A DNA stretch of 64,000 nucleotides. It comes from Bradyrhizobium sp. S69. Its GTDB lineage: Bacteria > Pseudomonadota > Alphaproteobacteria > Rhizobiales > Xanthobacteraceae. The notes under the pieces were generated by a model that made no database searches, was not told where the DNA came from, and saw only the letters and a list, made by a program, of their open reading frames with translations. Made by a program: the position numbers and the translations under genes. Shown one piece after another: positions 18,064-29,303 of this stretch. Numbering within the stretch: position 1 is the first letter of the stretch; every line of letters begins with the position of its first letter. The stretch lies in the NCBI RefSeq assembly GCF_009766005.1, contig NZ_LMUK01000038.1, positions 1-64,000 of the forward strand, read 5' to 3'.

Positions 18064-19203
18064 ATGTCGGCGGCAGAACCTGTCAGGGACGGCGAAGGCG
18101 CCGACATCGTCGGACCGCGAAATGCGGAGCGAGAACGACAGGATCCCTTCACTGTCCGCCCACCGGCTTCTGATCACGGCACGATGCCGAACCTGAAGTG
18201 GTCGTTCGCGGATAGCCACATCCGGATCGAGGAAGGAGGGTGGGCGCGCGAGACCACCATCCGCGAGTTGCCGATCTCCAAGGCCATGGCCGGCGTCAAC
18301 ATGCGGCTCAAGGCCGGGGCGGTCCGTGAGCTTCATTGGCACAAGGAAGCCGAGTGGTCCTACATGCTAAAAGGGAAAGCCCGCATCACGGCGATTGATG
18401 AGGCCGGACGGACGTTCGCGGACGATGTCGGTGAGGGAGACCTTTGGTACTTCCCGCCCGGGATCCCGCATTCGATCCAAGGATTGGACAGCGAAGTCGA
18501 CGGATGCGAATTCCTGCTGGTGTTCGACGACGGCAATTTCTCCGAGGATTCCACCTTCCTCCTGACCGACTGGCTGGCGCATACGCCGCGCGACGTGCTG
18601 GCCAAGAACTTCAGGACGTCGGAATCCAGGCTGGAAAAGCTGCCTTCGAAAGAGCTCTACATCTTTCCTGCCCCGAAGCCCGGTGCTCTCTCGGACGATC
18701 GGAAAACGGGCGCCGGCCTCGTGCCGAATACTTTCAGCCATCGCCTGCTTCAGCAGGAGCCGAACCGGATGGCGGGTGGTTCCGTCCGGATCGTCGATGC
18801 CACGAACTTCCCCGCCACAAAAACGATCGCCGCCGCCCTGGTCGAGCTCGAGCCCGGCGGCCTGCGCGAGTTGCACTGGCATCCCAACTCCGACGAATGG
18901 CAATACTACATCGAGGGCGAAGGCCGAATGACCGTATTCGGATCCGAGAGCAAGGCGCGGACGTTCGACTACCGCGCCGGTGACGTCGGCTACGTGCCGT
19001 TCGCCATGGGCCACTACATCGAGAACACGGGATCCGGACCGCTGCGTTTTTTGGAGATGTTCCGAAGCGAGCGCTATGCCGACCTCTCGCTCAACCAGTG
19101 GCTCGCGCTGACGCCGCGCGTCTTGGTCGATGCACATCTGAAGATCGACCCCGAGGTCGTTGCCGATCTGTCGACGGCCAAGCTGCCCGTATTGCCGAAA
19201 TGA
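18064..19203 (+). CDS. Oxalate decarboxylase-type bicupin
   Basis: Start at ATG 18064 ([20 protein letters not shown]). The 379-residue product has two cupin domains. The first has manganese ligands H91, H93, E97 and H136; the second has [15 protein letters not shown] and a later His in GHYIE. The lid loop reads SEDS (160-163), with the Glu that distinguishes decarboxylase from oxidase, and is followed by [12 protein letters not shown] as in Bacillus OxdC. The reaction would be oxalate to formate plus CO2. No signal peptide is apparent. Followed after 25 bases by the lipoamide-dehydrogenase-like gene. Confidence 0.9.
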   Translation: MSAAEPVRDGEGADIVGPRNAERERQDPFTVRPPASDHGTMPNLKWSFADSHIRIEEGGWARETTIRELPISKAMAGVNMRLKAGAVRELHWHKEAEWSYMLKGKARITAIDEAGRTFADDVGEGDLWYFPPGIPHSIQGLDSEVDGCEFLLVFDDGNFSEDSTFLLTDWLAHTPRDVLAKNFRTSESRLEKLPSKELYIFPAPKPGALSDDRKTGAGLVPNTFSHRLLQQEPNRMAGGSVRIVDATNFPATKTIAAALVELEPGGLRELHWHPNSDEWQYYIEGEGRMTVFGSESKARTFDYRAGDVGYVPFAMGHYIENTGSGPLRFLEMFRSERYADLSLNQWLALTPRVLVDAHLKIDPEVVADLSTAKLPVLPK

Positions 19204-19228
19204 CCGATCCCTTTGGAAGGATAAATTA

Positions 19229-20635
19229 ATGGACCATCTGAGTTGCGACGTCGCCATCATCGGCGCGGGAACGGCCGGCCTGGCCGCGGAGCGAGCCGCC
19301 CGGAAAGCGGGAGCCGAGACCCTGTTGATCGACGACCGGTTCGCCGGAACCACGTGCGCGAGCGTCGGCTGCATGCCCTCGAAGCTACTCATCGCCGCAG
19401 CGGATGCTGCTCTCAACGCCCGCAAGGCTTCGACATTCGGCATTGAAACGAATACTTCCGTGGACGGTCGCGCCGTCATGGCCCGCGTGCGCAAGGAGCG
19501 CGACGGCTTCGTCGCTGCCACCCTGAAATCGATCGAGAAGATACCTGCCGGCATCTGCATCCGGCTGCGGGCTCGATTTTCGGACAAGACCACGCTGACG
19601 CTGGACGACGGCCGGAAGGTCTCGGCCAAGGCGATCGTGATCGCCACGGGCTCCCGCCCGAGCGTGCCGAAGCCTTTCCAAAAGCTTGGCGAGATCGTCC
19701 TGACGAATGAGACGATTTTCGAGTTAGAGTCGCTTCCCCGTTCGATCGCGGTGGTCGGCGCGGGACCTCTCGGCCTTGAGCTCGCACAGGCGATGGCGAG
19801 GCTTGGAGTCGAGACCGTCATGTTCGACCAGGGCGACCGCATCGCCGCGCTGCGCGATGCCGCGGTTGCCAAGAGCGTCAGATCGGTCCTCGGCAAGGAA
19901 TTCCCCATCCACCTGGGCGTGAAACTAGAAGTCGAGAAGGACGGCGACGCAGCGCGTCTATCGTGGTCCGGCGCATCGTCGGGCACGGCCTCGTTCGAGC
20001 GTGTCCTGGTCGCCGCCGGGCGGCCGCCGGCTCTGCACGACTTGAATCTTGCGGCGAGCGGTCTTGAGACGAGCGACAAGGGGATTCCGAAATTCGATCC
20101 CTCGACGCTCCAGTGCGGCGACGCTCCGATCTTCCTGGCGGGGGACGCCGACGCTCAGCGTCCGGTGTTGCACGAAGCCTCCTCGGAGGGTGCGATCGCG
20201 GGACGGAACGCGGCATCGTTCCCGAAAGTGCGGAAAGCCAGGCGCGCCGTGTTTCTGTCGATCATGTTCACCGATCCTCCGCTCGCCGTGGTCGGCGCGC
20301 CCCCATCCGATGCCATGGTCTTCGGCAGCGCCTCCTATGCCGATCAGGGTCGAGCCCGGGTGGAAGCGCGAAACGAAGGGCTAGTCCGGGTCTATGCCGG
20401 CGCAGACACTGGCGTAATCGCCGGGGCCACTCTGTTCGGGCCGGGGATGGACCACATCGCCCACGTCTTTGCGTTGGCGATCGAGCGGCGGGAGACGGCG
20501 GACACGCTGCTGCAGCTTCCGTTCTACCATCCGACCTTTGAGGAAGGCTTGAAGCCCGCGCTGCGCGAAATCTGCGAAGCCGTGAAGTCGCCTGTCCTCG
20601 GGAACCTGGACGACATCGCGCCCCCGGGGGCTTGA
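19229..20635 (+). CDS. Dihydrolipoamide dehydrogenase-like flavoprotein
   Basis: Start at ATG 19229, preceded by GGAAGG. The 468-residue protein is a pyridine nucleotide-disulfide oxidoreductase: FAD motif [14 protein letters not shown], redox disulfide C43-x4-C48 ([12 protein letters not shown]), NAD(P) motif [13 protein letters not shown], and a C-terminal dimer domain with the His-Glu pair in HPTFEEG. No lipoyl-enzyme complex is nearby, so the partner is uncertain; it may be a stand-alone stress reductase. Probably in an operon with oxalate decarboxylase and under the same stress promoter. Confidence 0.85.
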   Translation: MDHLSCDVAIIGAGTAGLAAERAARKAGAETLLIDDRFAGTTCASVGCMPSKLLIAAADAALNARKASTFGIETNTSVDGRAVMARVRKERDGFVAATLKSIEKIPAGICIRLRARFSDKTTLTLDDGRKVSAKAIVIATGSRPSVPKPFQKLGEIVLTNETIFELESLPRSIAVVGAGPLGLELAQAMARLGVETVMFDQGDRIAALRDAAVAKSVRSVLGKEFPIHLGVKLEVEKDGDAARLSWSGASSGTASFERVLVAAGRPPALHDLNLAASGLETSDKGIPKFDPSTLQCGDAPIFLAGDADAQRPVLHEASSEGAIAGRNAASFPKVRKARRAVFLSIMFTDPPLAVVGAPPSDAMVFGSASYADQGRARVEARNEGLVRVYAGADTGVIAGATLFGPGMDHIAHVFALAIERRETADTLLQLPFYHPTFEEGLKPALREICEAVKSPVLGNLDDIAPPGA

Positions 20636-20690
20636 AATGTCTGGGGCGGTACCTCTGGAGGGACGTCGGGCGCGGCAGGACGGACCGGGT

Positions 20691-23237
20691 TCAGTCGTGG
20701 TCCGACGAGTCGCCGAGATATTCCGCGAGGTATCGCGCCGTGCAACTCCGGGAAACGGCCGCAACCTCGTTGGGGACGCCCGATGCTACTATCGTGCCGC
20801 CCTCGTTGCCCGCCCCGGGCCCGATGTCGATGATCCAGTCGCTAACCGCTGCGACGGACATGTCGTGCTCCACGACGACAACGGTGTTGCCGGATTCGAC
20901 CAGTCCTTGCAGTTGCGTCATCAATTTTTCCACGTCCGACGGATGCAGGCCGGTCGTCGGCTCGTCGAGCACGTAGAGCGTGCCTCCCCGCTGCCCGCGC
21001 TGCAGTTCTGTCGCGAGCTTGACCCGCTGCGCCTCGCCTCCGGACAGTTCGGTGGCCGACTGGCCGAGCCGAATGTATCCCAGGCCGACCTCGCGAAGGA
21101 CCCCCAACGATCGCCGCAGCGGGTCATCGTCGGCGAAGAACTCAAATGCCCCGTCGACCGTCATCGCCAATACGTCCGCGATCGAACGGTCGCGGATCTT
21201 GATCTCGAGTGTCTTGGCGTTGTAGCGGGCCCCCTTGCAGGTCGGGCACGGAGTATAGACGCTCGGCAGGAAGAGCAATTCGACGCAGACGAACCCCTCG
21301 CCTTGGCAGGTCTCGCAGCGGCCTTTCGCGACGTTGAAGGAGAACCTGCCAGCGTCGTAACGCCTGGCGCGGGCTTGCCTGGTGGCGGCGAAAAGCTTCC
21401 GGACGTGGTCCAGCAGACCCGTATACGTCGCCAGGTTCGACCGCGGCGTGCGGCCGATCGGCTTCTGGTCGACCACGACGAGCCTGCTGACCTCGCCGAG
21501 GCCTTCGGTGATTTCGCCGCCGAGGGTTTGGACCGGCGCTTCGAGACCGTCATCATCATCGCCGGCTTCCTTGCGCTGTCCCAGTTCGTCGCTGACGGTG
21601 TCCACCAGAAACTGACTGATCAGGCTCGATTTTCCCGATCCTGAGATTCCGGTTACGCACGTGAACACGCCGAGCGGAAGGTCCACGTCCACGCCGTCGA
21701 GGTTGTTGCGCGTCACCCCCCGAAGCTTCAGCCAGCCCTCCGGAGGACGCGTCTTTCGCAAGCTCTTCTTGGTCACAGCGAACAGATACGGTCGCGTCCG
21801 CGATGCCGTCACGTCGGCGAGGCCCGGGAGCGGACCACAGTACAGAATCTCGCCTCCGTGTTCTCCCGCGCCCGGTCCGACGTCGACGATCCAGTCGGCT
21901 TGCCGCACGACGTCGAGTTCGTGCTCGACGACGAACAGTGAATTGCCTGACGCCTTGAGACGATCCAAGGCGCGCAGGAGCGCCTCAGTGTCCGCCGGAT
22001 GCAGCCCTGCCGACGGCTCGTCCAGGACGTACACGACCCCGAACAGATTCGATCGGACCTGCGTCGCCAGACGCAACCGCTGCAACTCGCCCGGCGACAG
22101 CGTAGGCGTGCTTCGTTCGGGCGTCAGATAGCCCAGACCGAGGTCGAGCAGCACCTCCAGCCGCGCCGACATGTCTTCGACGATCCGCTGCACGACCAGA
22201 ACCTTCTCCGGATGACCGTCGTTGGCCGCGCCGTGCGGCACATGGGATCCGAGTAGGTCCCTCAGACCTTTGAGCGGCAACCGCGATATGTCCGCTATGT
22301 CCATTTCGGCGAAGGTGACCGACAGAGCCTCCGGCTTCAGCCGCTTGCCCTTGCAGACAGGGCAGTCAGAGCTCGACAGAAACTGCGCCACCCGGCGCTT
22401 CATCATCGCGCTCTGGGTCGTGGCGAAGGTCTGCAGCACGTACTTGCGCGCGCCCGTGAAGGTGCCTTGATAGCTGGGCTCCTCCTTGCGCTTCAGTGCC
22501 CTTTTCGTCTCGGCCGGCGTGTATCCGGCGTAGACCGGCACGGTGGGCTGCTCGTCGGTGAAAAGGATCCAGTCGCGGTCTCGCTTCGGAAGCTCGCGCC
22601 ACGGCTTGTCCACGTCGTAACCGAGGGTGATCAGGATGTCCCTCAGGTTCTGGCCCTGCCAGGCTGTCGGCCAAGCGGCAACCGCGCGCTCTCTGATCGT
22701 CAGACTGTCATCGGGCACTAAGGAGCGCTCGCTGACCGCGTGGACGCGACCGATGCCGTGGCAATTCGGACAGGCGCCTTCAGGCGTGTTCGGAGAGAAA
22801 GACTCCGCATACAATAGCGGCTGTTTCTTCGGGTAGTCGCCCGCGCGCGAATAAAGCATCCGAAGCAGGTTCGACAGCGTCGTCACGCTGCCGACCGACG
22901 ACCGCGTGGTCGGCGAACCACGCTGCTGCTGAAGCGCCACTGCGGGGGGCAACCCTTCGACCGAATCCACTTCCGGCACCGCCATCTGATGGAAGAGCCG
23001 CCGCGCATAGGGCGAGACGAATTCCAGATAGCGACGCTGGGCTTCCGCATACAGCGTCCCGAACGCGAGGGATGACTTTCCGGATCCGGAGACGCCGGTG
23101 AAGACGACGAGGGAATTGCGGGGGATTTCGAGCGAGACATCCTTGAGATTGTGCTCACGGGCGCCCCGGACGCGAACGACACCACCGTCTGCCTGTGTAC
23201 TGCGTTCACCGTTGCCGCCAATCAAGGATTTGTCCAT
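20691..23237 (-). CDS. UvrA-like ABC ATPase (short UvrA paralogue)
   Basis: An 848-residue protein with two UvrA-type ABC modules. Walker A motifs are GVSGSGKSS and GISGSGKSS; signatures are LSPGELQRL and LSGGEAQRV; each is followed by LDEP. Zinc modules CPNCHG, CPVCKG, CETCQG and CPTCKG are present. At ~100 residues shorter than housekeeping UvrA it fits the UvrA2-like paralogues linked to DNA damage tolerance or drug resistance; the UvrB-binding region seems reduced. Convergent with the preceding operon, so separately expressed. Confidence 0.88.
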   Translation of the reverse strand: MDKSLIGGNGERSTQADGGVVRVRGAREHNLKDVSLEIPRNSLVVFTGVSGSGKSSLAFGTLYAEAQRRYLEFVSPYARRLFHQMAVPEVDSVEGLPPAVALQQQRGSPTTRSSVGSVTTLSNLLRMLYSRAGDYPKKQPLLYAESFSPNTPEGACPNCHGIGRVHAVSERSLVPDDSLTIRERAVAAWPTAWQGQNLRDILITLGYDVDKPWRELPKRDRDWILFTDEQPTVPVYAGYTPAETKRALKRKEEPSYQGTFTGARKYVLQTFATTQSAMMKRRVAQFLSSSDCPVCKGKRLKPEALSVTFAEMDIADISRLPLKGLRDLLGSHVPHGAANDGHPEKVLVVQRIVEDMSARLEVLLDLGLGYLTPERSTPTLSPGELQRLRLATQVRSNLFGVVYVLDEPSAGLHPADTEALLRALDRLKASGNSLFVVEHELDVVRQADWIVDVGPGAGEHGGEILYCGPLPGLADVTASRTRPYLFAVTKKSLRKTRPPEGWLKLRGVTRNNLDGVDVDLPLGVFTCVTGISGSGKSSLISQFLVDTVSDELGQRKEAGDDDDGLEAPVQTLGGEITEGLGEVSRLVVVDQKPIGRTPRSNLATYTGLLDHVRKLFAATRQARARRYDAGRFSFNVAKGRCETCQGEGFVCVELLFLPSVYTPCPTCKGARYNAKTLEIKIRDRSIADVLAMTVDGAFEFFADDDPLRRSLGVLREVGLGYIRLGQSATELSGGEAQRVKLATELQRGQRGGTLYVLDEPTTGLHPSDVEKLMTQLQGLVESGNTVVVVEHDMSVAAVSDWIIDIGPGAGNEGGTIVASGVPNEVAAVSRSCTARYLAEYLGDSSDHD

Positions 23238-23376
23238 TCGATTACTCGTTGCGCGAGCGAGCCGTAACGGCCTTCGATAGGAAAGTGCTTACACAATCGC
23301 GGGTTCCATGATCGACGCTCGCCCCGTCGTCGTTTACGAGGCCAACTCTCCGCCCAAGCCGCCGGCCTTAAGAGAT

Positions 23377-23401
23377 GGAACTCGTTTCGCCGCTCAATGT
23401 T
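23377..23401 (+). promoter_or_regulatory. Possible sigma-EcfG-type promoter
   Basis: GGAAC (23377-23381), a 17-base spacer, then GTT (23399-23401), about 104 bases before the flavin reductase start at 23505. Spacing fits the consensus; the base before GTT is T rather than C. It would drive the flavin reductase, aldo/keto reductase and ThDP enzyme genes. Confidence 0.45.
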
Positions 23402-23504
23402 CTGTCTGAGGAGCTTCGCAGCGGGACTGCACTCCAATCCATACCTGCAGAACGCCAGGCCGGCGGAGCTTTGCAGCAAAGAGTGTGTACATGGAAGATC
23501 GTCG

Positions 23505-24119
23505 ATGCTGAAAGCTCTCGCGTTCAATTGCTCGCTGAAGTCATCTAGTAGTGCGGAAACATCTTCGACTGAGGCGCTGCTTTCTCAACTCATTTCGCAA
23601 TTGCATCGTAACGGCGTGGAGACTGAAGTGGTCCGTGCTGTCGACCATGACATCAAGCCCGGCACGGACCATGACATGGGCAATGGCGACGCTTGGCCCG
23701 CCATACGCGCCAAACTCCTCGCGGCAGATATTGTGGTGATAGCGACCCCGATTTGGCTGGGCCAGCCCTCAAGCGTCGCGAAGCGCGTTCTGGAAAGGAT
23801 CGACGCCTTTATCGAAGAATTAGACGAGAAAAACCGTATGCCGACCTTCGGCAAGGTCGGGCTTGTCGCGGTCGTGGGCAACGAGGATGGCGCCCATCAC
23901 GTCGCTGCCGAAATCTATCAGGCGATGAACGATCTCGGCTTCTCTCTCGCGCCCACTGCAGTCACCTACTGGGTCGGCGAGGCCATGACGGGTAAGGAAT
24001 ACAGCGAGTTCAAGAAGCCGCCCGAAAAAGTGGCTCTCGCGTCCGCGATGGCTGCATCCGCTACGGCCCACTTGGCGAAACTGCTGAGGGCAAATCCCTA
24101 TCCCGGAAGTGCCAAGTAG
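23505..24119 (+). CDS. NADPH-dependent FMN reductase-like flavodoxin-fold protein
   Basis: Start at ATG 23505 (MLKALAFNCSLKSSSSAETS). The 204-residue product has a flavodoxin-like fold of the NADPH-dependent FMN reductase family: an N-terminal strand followed by the phosphate loop CSLKSSSSAETSST, then ADIVVIATPIWLGQPSS and VGLVAVVGNEDGAHH, which contact the flavin ring. It probably uses NAD(P)H to reduce quinones or flavins. The ribosome binding site is weak. Followed after 34 bases by the aldo/keto reductase. Confidence 0.82.
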   Translation: MLKALAFNCSLKSSSSAETSSTEALLSQLISQLHRNGVETEVVRAVDHDIKPGTDHDMGNGDAWPAIRAKLLAADIVVIATPIWLGQPSSVAKRVLERIDAFIEELDEKNRMPTFGKVGLVAVVGNEDGAHHVAAEIYQAMNDLGFSLAPTAVTYWVGEAMTGKEYSEFKKPPEKVALASAMAASATAHLAKLLRANPYPGSAK

Positions 24120-24153
24120 ATATCGGCCGGTAAAGCTCGAAAGAGATGTCAAG

Positions 24154-25179
24154 ATGACCAATCGCGCGCAGCAGATCTTCAAACCGGAATTTCGCTTCGG
24201 ATTAGGCGGAGTATCTCTCGGCAACGAGTTCAACAAGCACACCGACAAGGACGCCGAGGCGACCCTCGAGGCTGCGTGGGCAGTCGGCGTGCGGTATTTC
24301 GACGTGGCGCCCTGGTACGGGTTTGGACTTTCGGAGCGCCGCTTCGGTCACTTCCTGCACAACCAGAAGCGCGAAGACTATCTGCTTTCTTCCAAGGTCG
24401 GAAAGCTGTTCAAGGCTTCGAAAAACAATCGGCATGCGGACATCTACCCGCTCTCGGATTCTCCGAACGACATCGTGTTCGACTATACGGCAGATGGCGT
24501 ACGCCGGTCGATCGAGGACAGCTTGCAGCGCCTCGGTGTTGACAGTCTGGACATCGCCTTCGTTCACGACATCTCCCCGGATTTCGCGTTCTTTCCGAAC
24601 GGCTGGGAAGAGCAGTACGAAATCGCCCGCAAAGGCGCTTTTCCTGCTCTCTCGAAGATGCGTGACGAAGGCGTCATCCGGGCTTGGGGCATCGGCGTGA
24701 ATACGTCTCTGCCGATCCTCAAGGTCATGGAGGATGCCGATCCCGACGTCTGTCTATGCGCCCGCCAGTATTCGTTGATTGATCACGCCAGCGCAGTCCA
24801 GGAACTCTTCCCGGCCGTTCGCAAGAAGAACGTATCGCTCGTCATCGGCTCCTCGCTCAATGCCGGCTTCATTTCCGGCAGCCCGCGCTACAACTACGGC
24901 AAAGAGAACTTCAAGATTCCCGCAGCCGCGATCGAAAAGCGGGAGAAGTTCCGTGCCGTAGCCGCCCGGTACGGCGTCGATCTACGCACTGCCGCGCTTC
25001 AGTTCTCTTCGGCCGCGGACGTCGCTGTCGCTCTGGTCGTGGGCGCACGAAGCGCGCAGCAGATTCAGGAAGACTGGAATTCGCTGCAAGCCAAGATCCC
25101 TTCTGATTTCTGGACCGAACTCAAGCAGCAAGGTCTGATCGAGGCAAACGCAGCGCTTCCCTCCAGTTCGGAGTCTTGA
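24154..25179 (+). CDS. Aldo/keto reductase
   Basis: A 341-residue TIM-barrel reductase with the complete catalytic tetrad: D50 and Y55 (YFDVAPWYG), K81 (SSKVG) and H138 (FVHD). The C-terminal NADP site reads VVGARSAQQIQED. Length and segments such as LGLGG/SLGN resemble the L-fucose/D-threo-aldose dehydrogenase or pyridoxal reductase branch. Its stop codon is one base before the next start, so it is co-translated with the ThDP enzyme at 25181. Confidence 0.88.
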   Translation: MTNRAQQIFKPEFRFGLGGVSLGNEFNKHTDKDAEATLEAAWAVGVRYFDVAPWYGFGLSERRFGHFLHNQKREDYLLSSKVGKLFKASKNNRHADIYPLSDSPNDIVFDYTADGVRRSIEDSLQRLGVDSLDIAFVHDISPDFAFFPNGWEEQYEIARKGAFPALSKMRDEGVIRAWGIGVNTSLPILKVMEDADPDVCLCARQYSLIDHASAVQELFPAVRKKNVSLVIGSSLNAGFISGSPRYNYGKENFKIPAAAIEKREKFRAVAARYGVDLRTAALQFSSAADVAVALVVGARSAQQIQEDWNSLQAKIPSDFWTELKQQGLIEANAALPSSSES

Positions 25180-25180
25180 G

Positions 25181-26956
25181 ATGAAGGTCGGTGATTTCGT
25201 CGTCGAACGGCTGCACGCTTGGGGCGTTCGCCGCATCTACGGTTATCCGGGCGACGGCATCAACGGCGTGATCGGCGCGCTGCAGCGGGCCGGCAACATC
25301 GAATTCATCCAGGTTCGGCACGAAGAAATGGCCGCCTTCATGGCGGTCGCACACGCCAAGTTCACCGGCGAACTGGGAGTTTGCCTGTCCACTGGCGGCC
25401 CCGGAGCGACCCACCTCATCACGGGCCTGTACGACGGGAAACTGGATCACGCCCCGGTTCTCGCGATCTGCGGCCAGGCGGAGGCCACCGTCCGCGGTGC
25501 CAGCTACCAGCAGGAGCTCAACCTGGACCGCATGTTCGCGGACGTCGCGGGATTCGTGCAGGAGGCCTCCTCGCCGGCTCAGGTGCGGCACCTCCTGGAC
25601 CGATGCGTGAGGATCGCGAAGGCGCATAACACGCCGTCGGTCATCATCCTGCCGAAAGACATCCAGGACGCGGCGTACGCCGAGCCGGCGGTTGCGCATG
25701 GCTTTACAAGGTCGGGCGTCGGCTACTCCAAGCCCAAGATCGTTCCCGAGGATGCCGACCTGAGACGAGCGGCTGAGATCCTGAATGCCGGCAAAAAGGT
25801 AGCCATCCTGGTCGGCGCGGGTGCTCGCGGGGCAGGCCCGCTGCTGATCGAGATGGCCAACCTCCTTGGCGCTGGCGTGGCGAAGGCTCTGCTCGGAAAA
25901 GACGTGCTTCCGGACGACCTGCCCTTCGTCACCGGCGCGATCGGCCTGCTTGGCACCGAACCAAGCTGGGACCTTATGCAAGATTGCGACACGCTGCTGA
26001 TGGTCGGGACCGGCTTTCCCTGGTCTGAATTCCTGCCCAAGGACGGCGCCGCCCGCGCCGTTCAAATCGATATCGAAGCCTCGATGCTGTCGCTGCGCTA
26101 CCCTGTCGACGTGAACCTGCACGGCGACGCGTCTGCTACGCTGAAGGCGCTGCTCCCTCTGATGCGACGCAAGGACGATCGGGAATGGTCAAAGACGATA
26201 GAGACCAACGTTTCCGCGTGGTGGAAGAAACTGGAAGGCCGCGCGATGGCGGACGCCAATCCCGTGAATCCGCAGCGCGTCGTCTGGGAAATGTCCCCTT
26301 TGTTGCCGGCCAACGCCATCGTCACCAGCGACAGCGGATCCTGCGCGAACTGGTACGCCCGCGACTTCCGCCTGCAGCAGGGCCAGCGTTCGTCGCTCTC
26401 GGGCGGCTTGGCGTCGATGGGGGCGGCCGTCCCCTACGCGATCGGAGCCAAGTTCGCTTATCCGGACCGGCCGGTAATCGCCCTCGTCGGCGACGGCGCC
26501 ATGCAGATGAACAACATGGCCGAACTGATCACGGTCCAGAAATACTGGAAGCGTTGGATCGATCCACGCTGGATCGTATGCGTTTTCAACAATCAGGATC
26601 TGAACGAAGTCACCTGGGAACAGCGCGTCATGGAGGGTAACCCGAAATTCGAGGCCTCGCAGGACATCCCCAATTTCGCCTACGCCAAGTTTGGCGAGAT
26701 GCTGGGGTTTAAAAGCATTTTCGTGGATACTCCCGATCGTCTGGCGTCTGCGTGGCAGGAAGCGCTTTCAAGCGATCGGCCGGTCGTGTTGGAGGTGAAG
26801 ACGGATCCGGAAGTGGCTCCGCTTCCGCCGCATGTGACGCTCAAAGAGGCCCGAGCATTCATGTCGGCGATGGCGAAGGGCGACGGGGGTGCAACTCGCG
26901 TCATCGGCGACACTGCCAGACAAGTCGTCGATGGGCTGTTCGGCAAAAAGGATTGA
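25181..26956 (+). CDS. Thiamine-diphosphate-dependent enzyme (pyruvate oxidase/acetolactate synthase fold)
   Basis: A 591-residue cytoplasmic-looking ThDP enzyme without a signal peptide. Catalytic Glu48 lies in QVRHEEMAAFMAVAHAKFTG; the ThDP motif runs from GDG (437-439) to NN (470-471). The middle domain has VAILVGAGARGAG. The Lys and Trp residues that define acetolactate synthase are not obvious, so it may be a pyruvate oxidase-like or oxalyl/2-oxoacid enzyme. Paralogue of the Tat-exported protein at 8879. Third gene of the operon with flavin reductase and aldo/keto reductase. Confidence 0.85.
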   Translation: MKVGDFVVERLHAWGVRRIYGYPGDGINGVIGALQRAGNIEFIQVRHEEMAAFMAVAHAKFTGELGVCLSTGGPGATHLITGLYDGKLDHAPVLAICGQAEATVRGASYQQELNLDRMFADVAGFVQEASSPAQVRHLLDRCVRIAKAHNTPSVIILPKDIQDAAYAEPAVAHGFTRSGVGYSKPKIVPEDADLRRAAEILNAGKKVAILVGAGARGAGPLLIEMANLLGAGVAKALLGKDVLPDDLPFVTGAIGLLGTEPSWDLMQDCDTLLMVGTGFPWSEFLPKDGAARAVQIDIEASMLSLRYPVDVNLHGDASATLKALLPLMRRKDDREWSKTIETNVSAWWKKLEGRAMADANPVNPQRVVWEMSPLLPANAIVTSDSGSCANWYARDFRLQQGQRSSLSGGLASMGAAVPYAIGAKFAYPDRPVIALVGDGAMQMNNMAELITVQKYWKRWIDPRWIVCVFNNQDLNEVTWEQRVMEGNPKFEASQDIPNFAYAKFGEMLGFKSIFVDTPDRLASAWQEALSSDRPVVLEVKTDPEVAPLPPHVTLKEARAFMSAMAKGDGGATRVIGDTARQVVDGLFGKKD

Positions 26957-27359
26957 ATTCGGCTGCGTTCGGGGTGGCGTTGCAGCTGTCCGGCATACCC
27001 ACGGCGGCATGCTCCTCGGGCTCCATCGACTGGCCGCACGTGCCAACAGCGGACAACGTCGCGAATGACGCGGACGAAGGATGATTCCCGCATCGCCTGC
27101 TCCTGGAAGAGCGGTACCCCCTGCGTGCCCAGCACTTTCGCGAGTTCGGGTCGTTGCGTTCGGGATCGATCGGAGTGATGTCGAGGACGTAGCAGCCCTA
27201 TCTGTACATATGCGCCTTCATGGCCAACGCGGCGAGTTTCTCACGCGCCATAGGACCGAATGCTCGGCTCGATTTGGCTCTGAGCACGATCGACATCCGC
27301 TGCACGACCGCTTTTAATACCCATATACTGCCCATGCGTTGCCTCGAAGGAAGGTCGGC
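26957..27359. other. Unassigned region, possible gene remnant
   Basis: No intact gene. A leftward frame with helical composition (MSIVLRAKSSRAFG ... MAREKLAALAMKAHMYR) ends in a stop, and a continuation in the same frame (GCYVLDITPIDPERNDPN) looks protein-like, so a degraded small gene is possible. I recognise no family. Confidence 0.3.
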
Positions 27360-27931
27360 TTGCCCGAGCAATTCAACCTCTTTGCCGACGGATTGTCGGG
27401 GCCTGAGGGTCTGCGATATGCCGAGGGGTTCGTGTCGCCGGCCGCGGAGAAGACGCTGATCGGACATATCGCGGTTTTGCCGCTGCAGCCATTCCAGTTG
27501 GCCAATACGAAGGCAAACGCCGCGTGGCTTCGTTCGGATTTCGATACGACTACACCATGCGCCGGCTCGAGGAGGCCGATCCGATCCCCAAGTGGCTTGG
27601 GTCGATCATCGAGAAGGTCGAAGCTTTCGGCGGCCGAGGCACCCGAATTGGCCAGGTCCTTTGCACCGAGTACGACGTGGGTGTCGGCATCGGTTGGCAC
27701 CGAGACAAGCCGCACTTCGACCGGGTGTTCGGCCTGTCGCTAGGCTCGGCGTGCAAGTTCCGGTTCCGGAGGCCGGCCTACACCAAGTGGGAGCGTTTCA
27801 CGCTCGAGGCTCGGCCGCGGTCGATCTACATGATGTCGGGTCCGTCGCGGGAGGTCTGGGAACACAGCATCCCTGCCGTCGAGGCGCAGCGCTACTCCAT
27901 TACTTTCCGGACGATGGCCGCGAAATCCTGA
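27360..27931 (+). pseudogene. AlkB-like 2-oxoglutarate/Fe(II) dioxygenase, frameshifted
   Basis: A TTG start at 27360 follows AAGGAAGG and gives MPEQFNLFADGLSGPEGLRY up to LPLQPFQ. At about 27499 the frame shifts: one extra C there would give FGQYEGKRRVASFGFRYDY. The second frame runs to 27931 with iron ligands H and D in GWHRDKPHFDRVFG, the distal His in WEHSIP, and RYSITFRTM for 2-oxoglutarate. It would repair alkylated nucleic acid or modify another substrate. The rest is well conserved, so the lesion is either recent or a sequencing error. Confidence 0.85.
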
Positions 27932-27984
27932 TGGCGCGCCCCGACCTCTGCTATCCTCGACGGTGATTGGAGTCGCAGCACCGA

Positions 27985-29250
27985 ATGGCAAAACGCACCG
28001 GAAGCGCAGACCTACCCCTGCATGGCGGACGTGTCCCGCTGTGGCTGGCGACCCGCATGTCGTCTCTGGGCGCCGTCATCACTCAGGCGATCGTGCACCA
28101 CTAAGGCCGCGACGAATTCCTGCAACGGCTGTCGCATCCGTTCTGGTTCCAGTCGTTCGGCGCCGTCATGGGCATGGACTGGCATTCGTCCGGCATAACC
28201 ACCAGCGTCATCGGCGCCCTCAAGCGCGGTCTGGGCCCCCTCTCAAACGAACTCGGCATCGACGTGTGCGGTGGCCGCGGCCAGCATTCAAGGAAGACGC
28301 CGGACGAATTGCGTCTGCTGGGCGAACGCATCGGCTTCGATGGCGCCAGGCTGACCCGCGCCAGCCGTCTCGTCGCGAAAGTCGACAGCGCCGCCGTCCA
28401 GGACGGCTTTGACCTTTATCTGCACGGGTTCTTCGTGACCGACGATGGGAAGTGGACCGTCGTGCAGCAGGGCATGAACGGGGACAAGAAGCAGGCGCGC
28501 CGCTATCACTGGCATTCGGAAGCCCTGAAGAGTTTCGTCGAGGAACCCCACAGCGCGATCGATGGACCGGCGCAGGGAGAAATCGTAAACTTGACCGACA
28601 GGCGGGCACAGGCCTCCCGCGCAAAGCAACTTGATCTGCTGGAAGATTTCGGTCCGGATCGCATCGTATCCGAGTTGGCGGCTCTTACGGGAGAAGCGCC
28701 AGCACAAGCTTTGCTGCCGCACCTCGTCATGCCGGCGCATCACGACGTGCGATCGAGCGATGTTTTCACGCGCCGGCTGCATGGCACGCTGGCCGCTGCG
28801 GCCGAGCGAGGTCCTGTCGACTTCCCGGACTTGCTGCTGACGCCGGGTGTCGGCGCGCGCACCGTCCGGTCACTGGCGATGGTGGCTGAGGTCGTGCATG
28901 GGGCACCCTACCGCTTTCGGGATCCGGCACGGTTCTCACTGGCGCATGGCGGCAAGGACCGGCACCCCTACCCGGTTCCGATCAAGGTCTACGACGAGAC
29001 CATCCGCGTCATGAAGTCGGCTGTCCGGAACGCAAAGCTTGGACGCGACGAGGAGATGCAGGCGTTGAAGCGTCTCGACGACCAGGCGCGCCGGCTCGAA
29101 CGCACGGCTGAGGGACCCTCGTTCGAATCCTTCGTCGCTACCGAGCGCGCCGCATCGCCGCTGTTGGACGGCCGGTCCGTACTCGGATGGGAAAAGGAGC
29201 TGACGCAACCGAAGGCGGCGGGGTCGGCGCGATCGAAGATCTCAAGGTGA
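27985..29250 (+). pseudogene. DUF763-family protein with in-frame stop
   Basis: From ATG 27985 (MAKRTGSADLPLHGGRVPLW) the reading continues to AIVHH, then TAA at 28102-28104 (codon 40) where family members usually have Tyr before GRDE, and resumes in the same frame to 29250 for a full length of 421. The family pieces GMDWHSSGITTSVIGALKRG and KHSRKTPDEL-like helices are intact after the stop. Re-initiation at ATG 28168 would lose the conserved N-terminus. DUF763 proteins are of unknown function, often near DNA repair genes; the alkB-like gene is just upstream. Confidence 0.85.
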
Positions 29251-29303
29251 CGAAGTGGCCGTCACGGTCGGGGGCTCGGGATCTCGGGGTCTCGGGGTCT
29301 CGG

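Noticed and set aside
18367..20079. A 570-codon minus-strand frame
   Set aside because: It is antisense to oxalate decarboxylase and the lipoamide-dehydrogenase-like gene, both with complete motifs. The antisense translation has no recognisable domain.
29274..29300. Short GGGGTCTC-type tandem repeats after DUF763
   Set aside because: Only three imperfect 8-base units in a 50-base gap; too short to support a functional claim.
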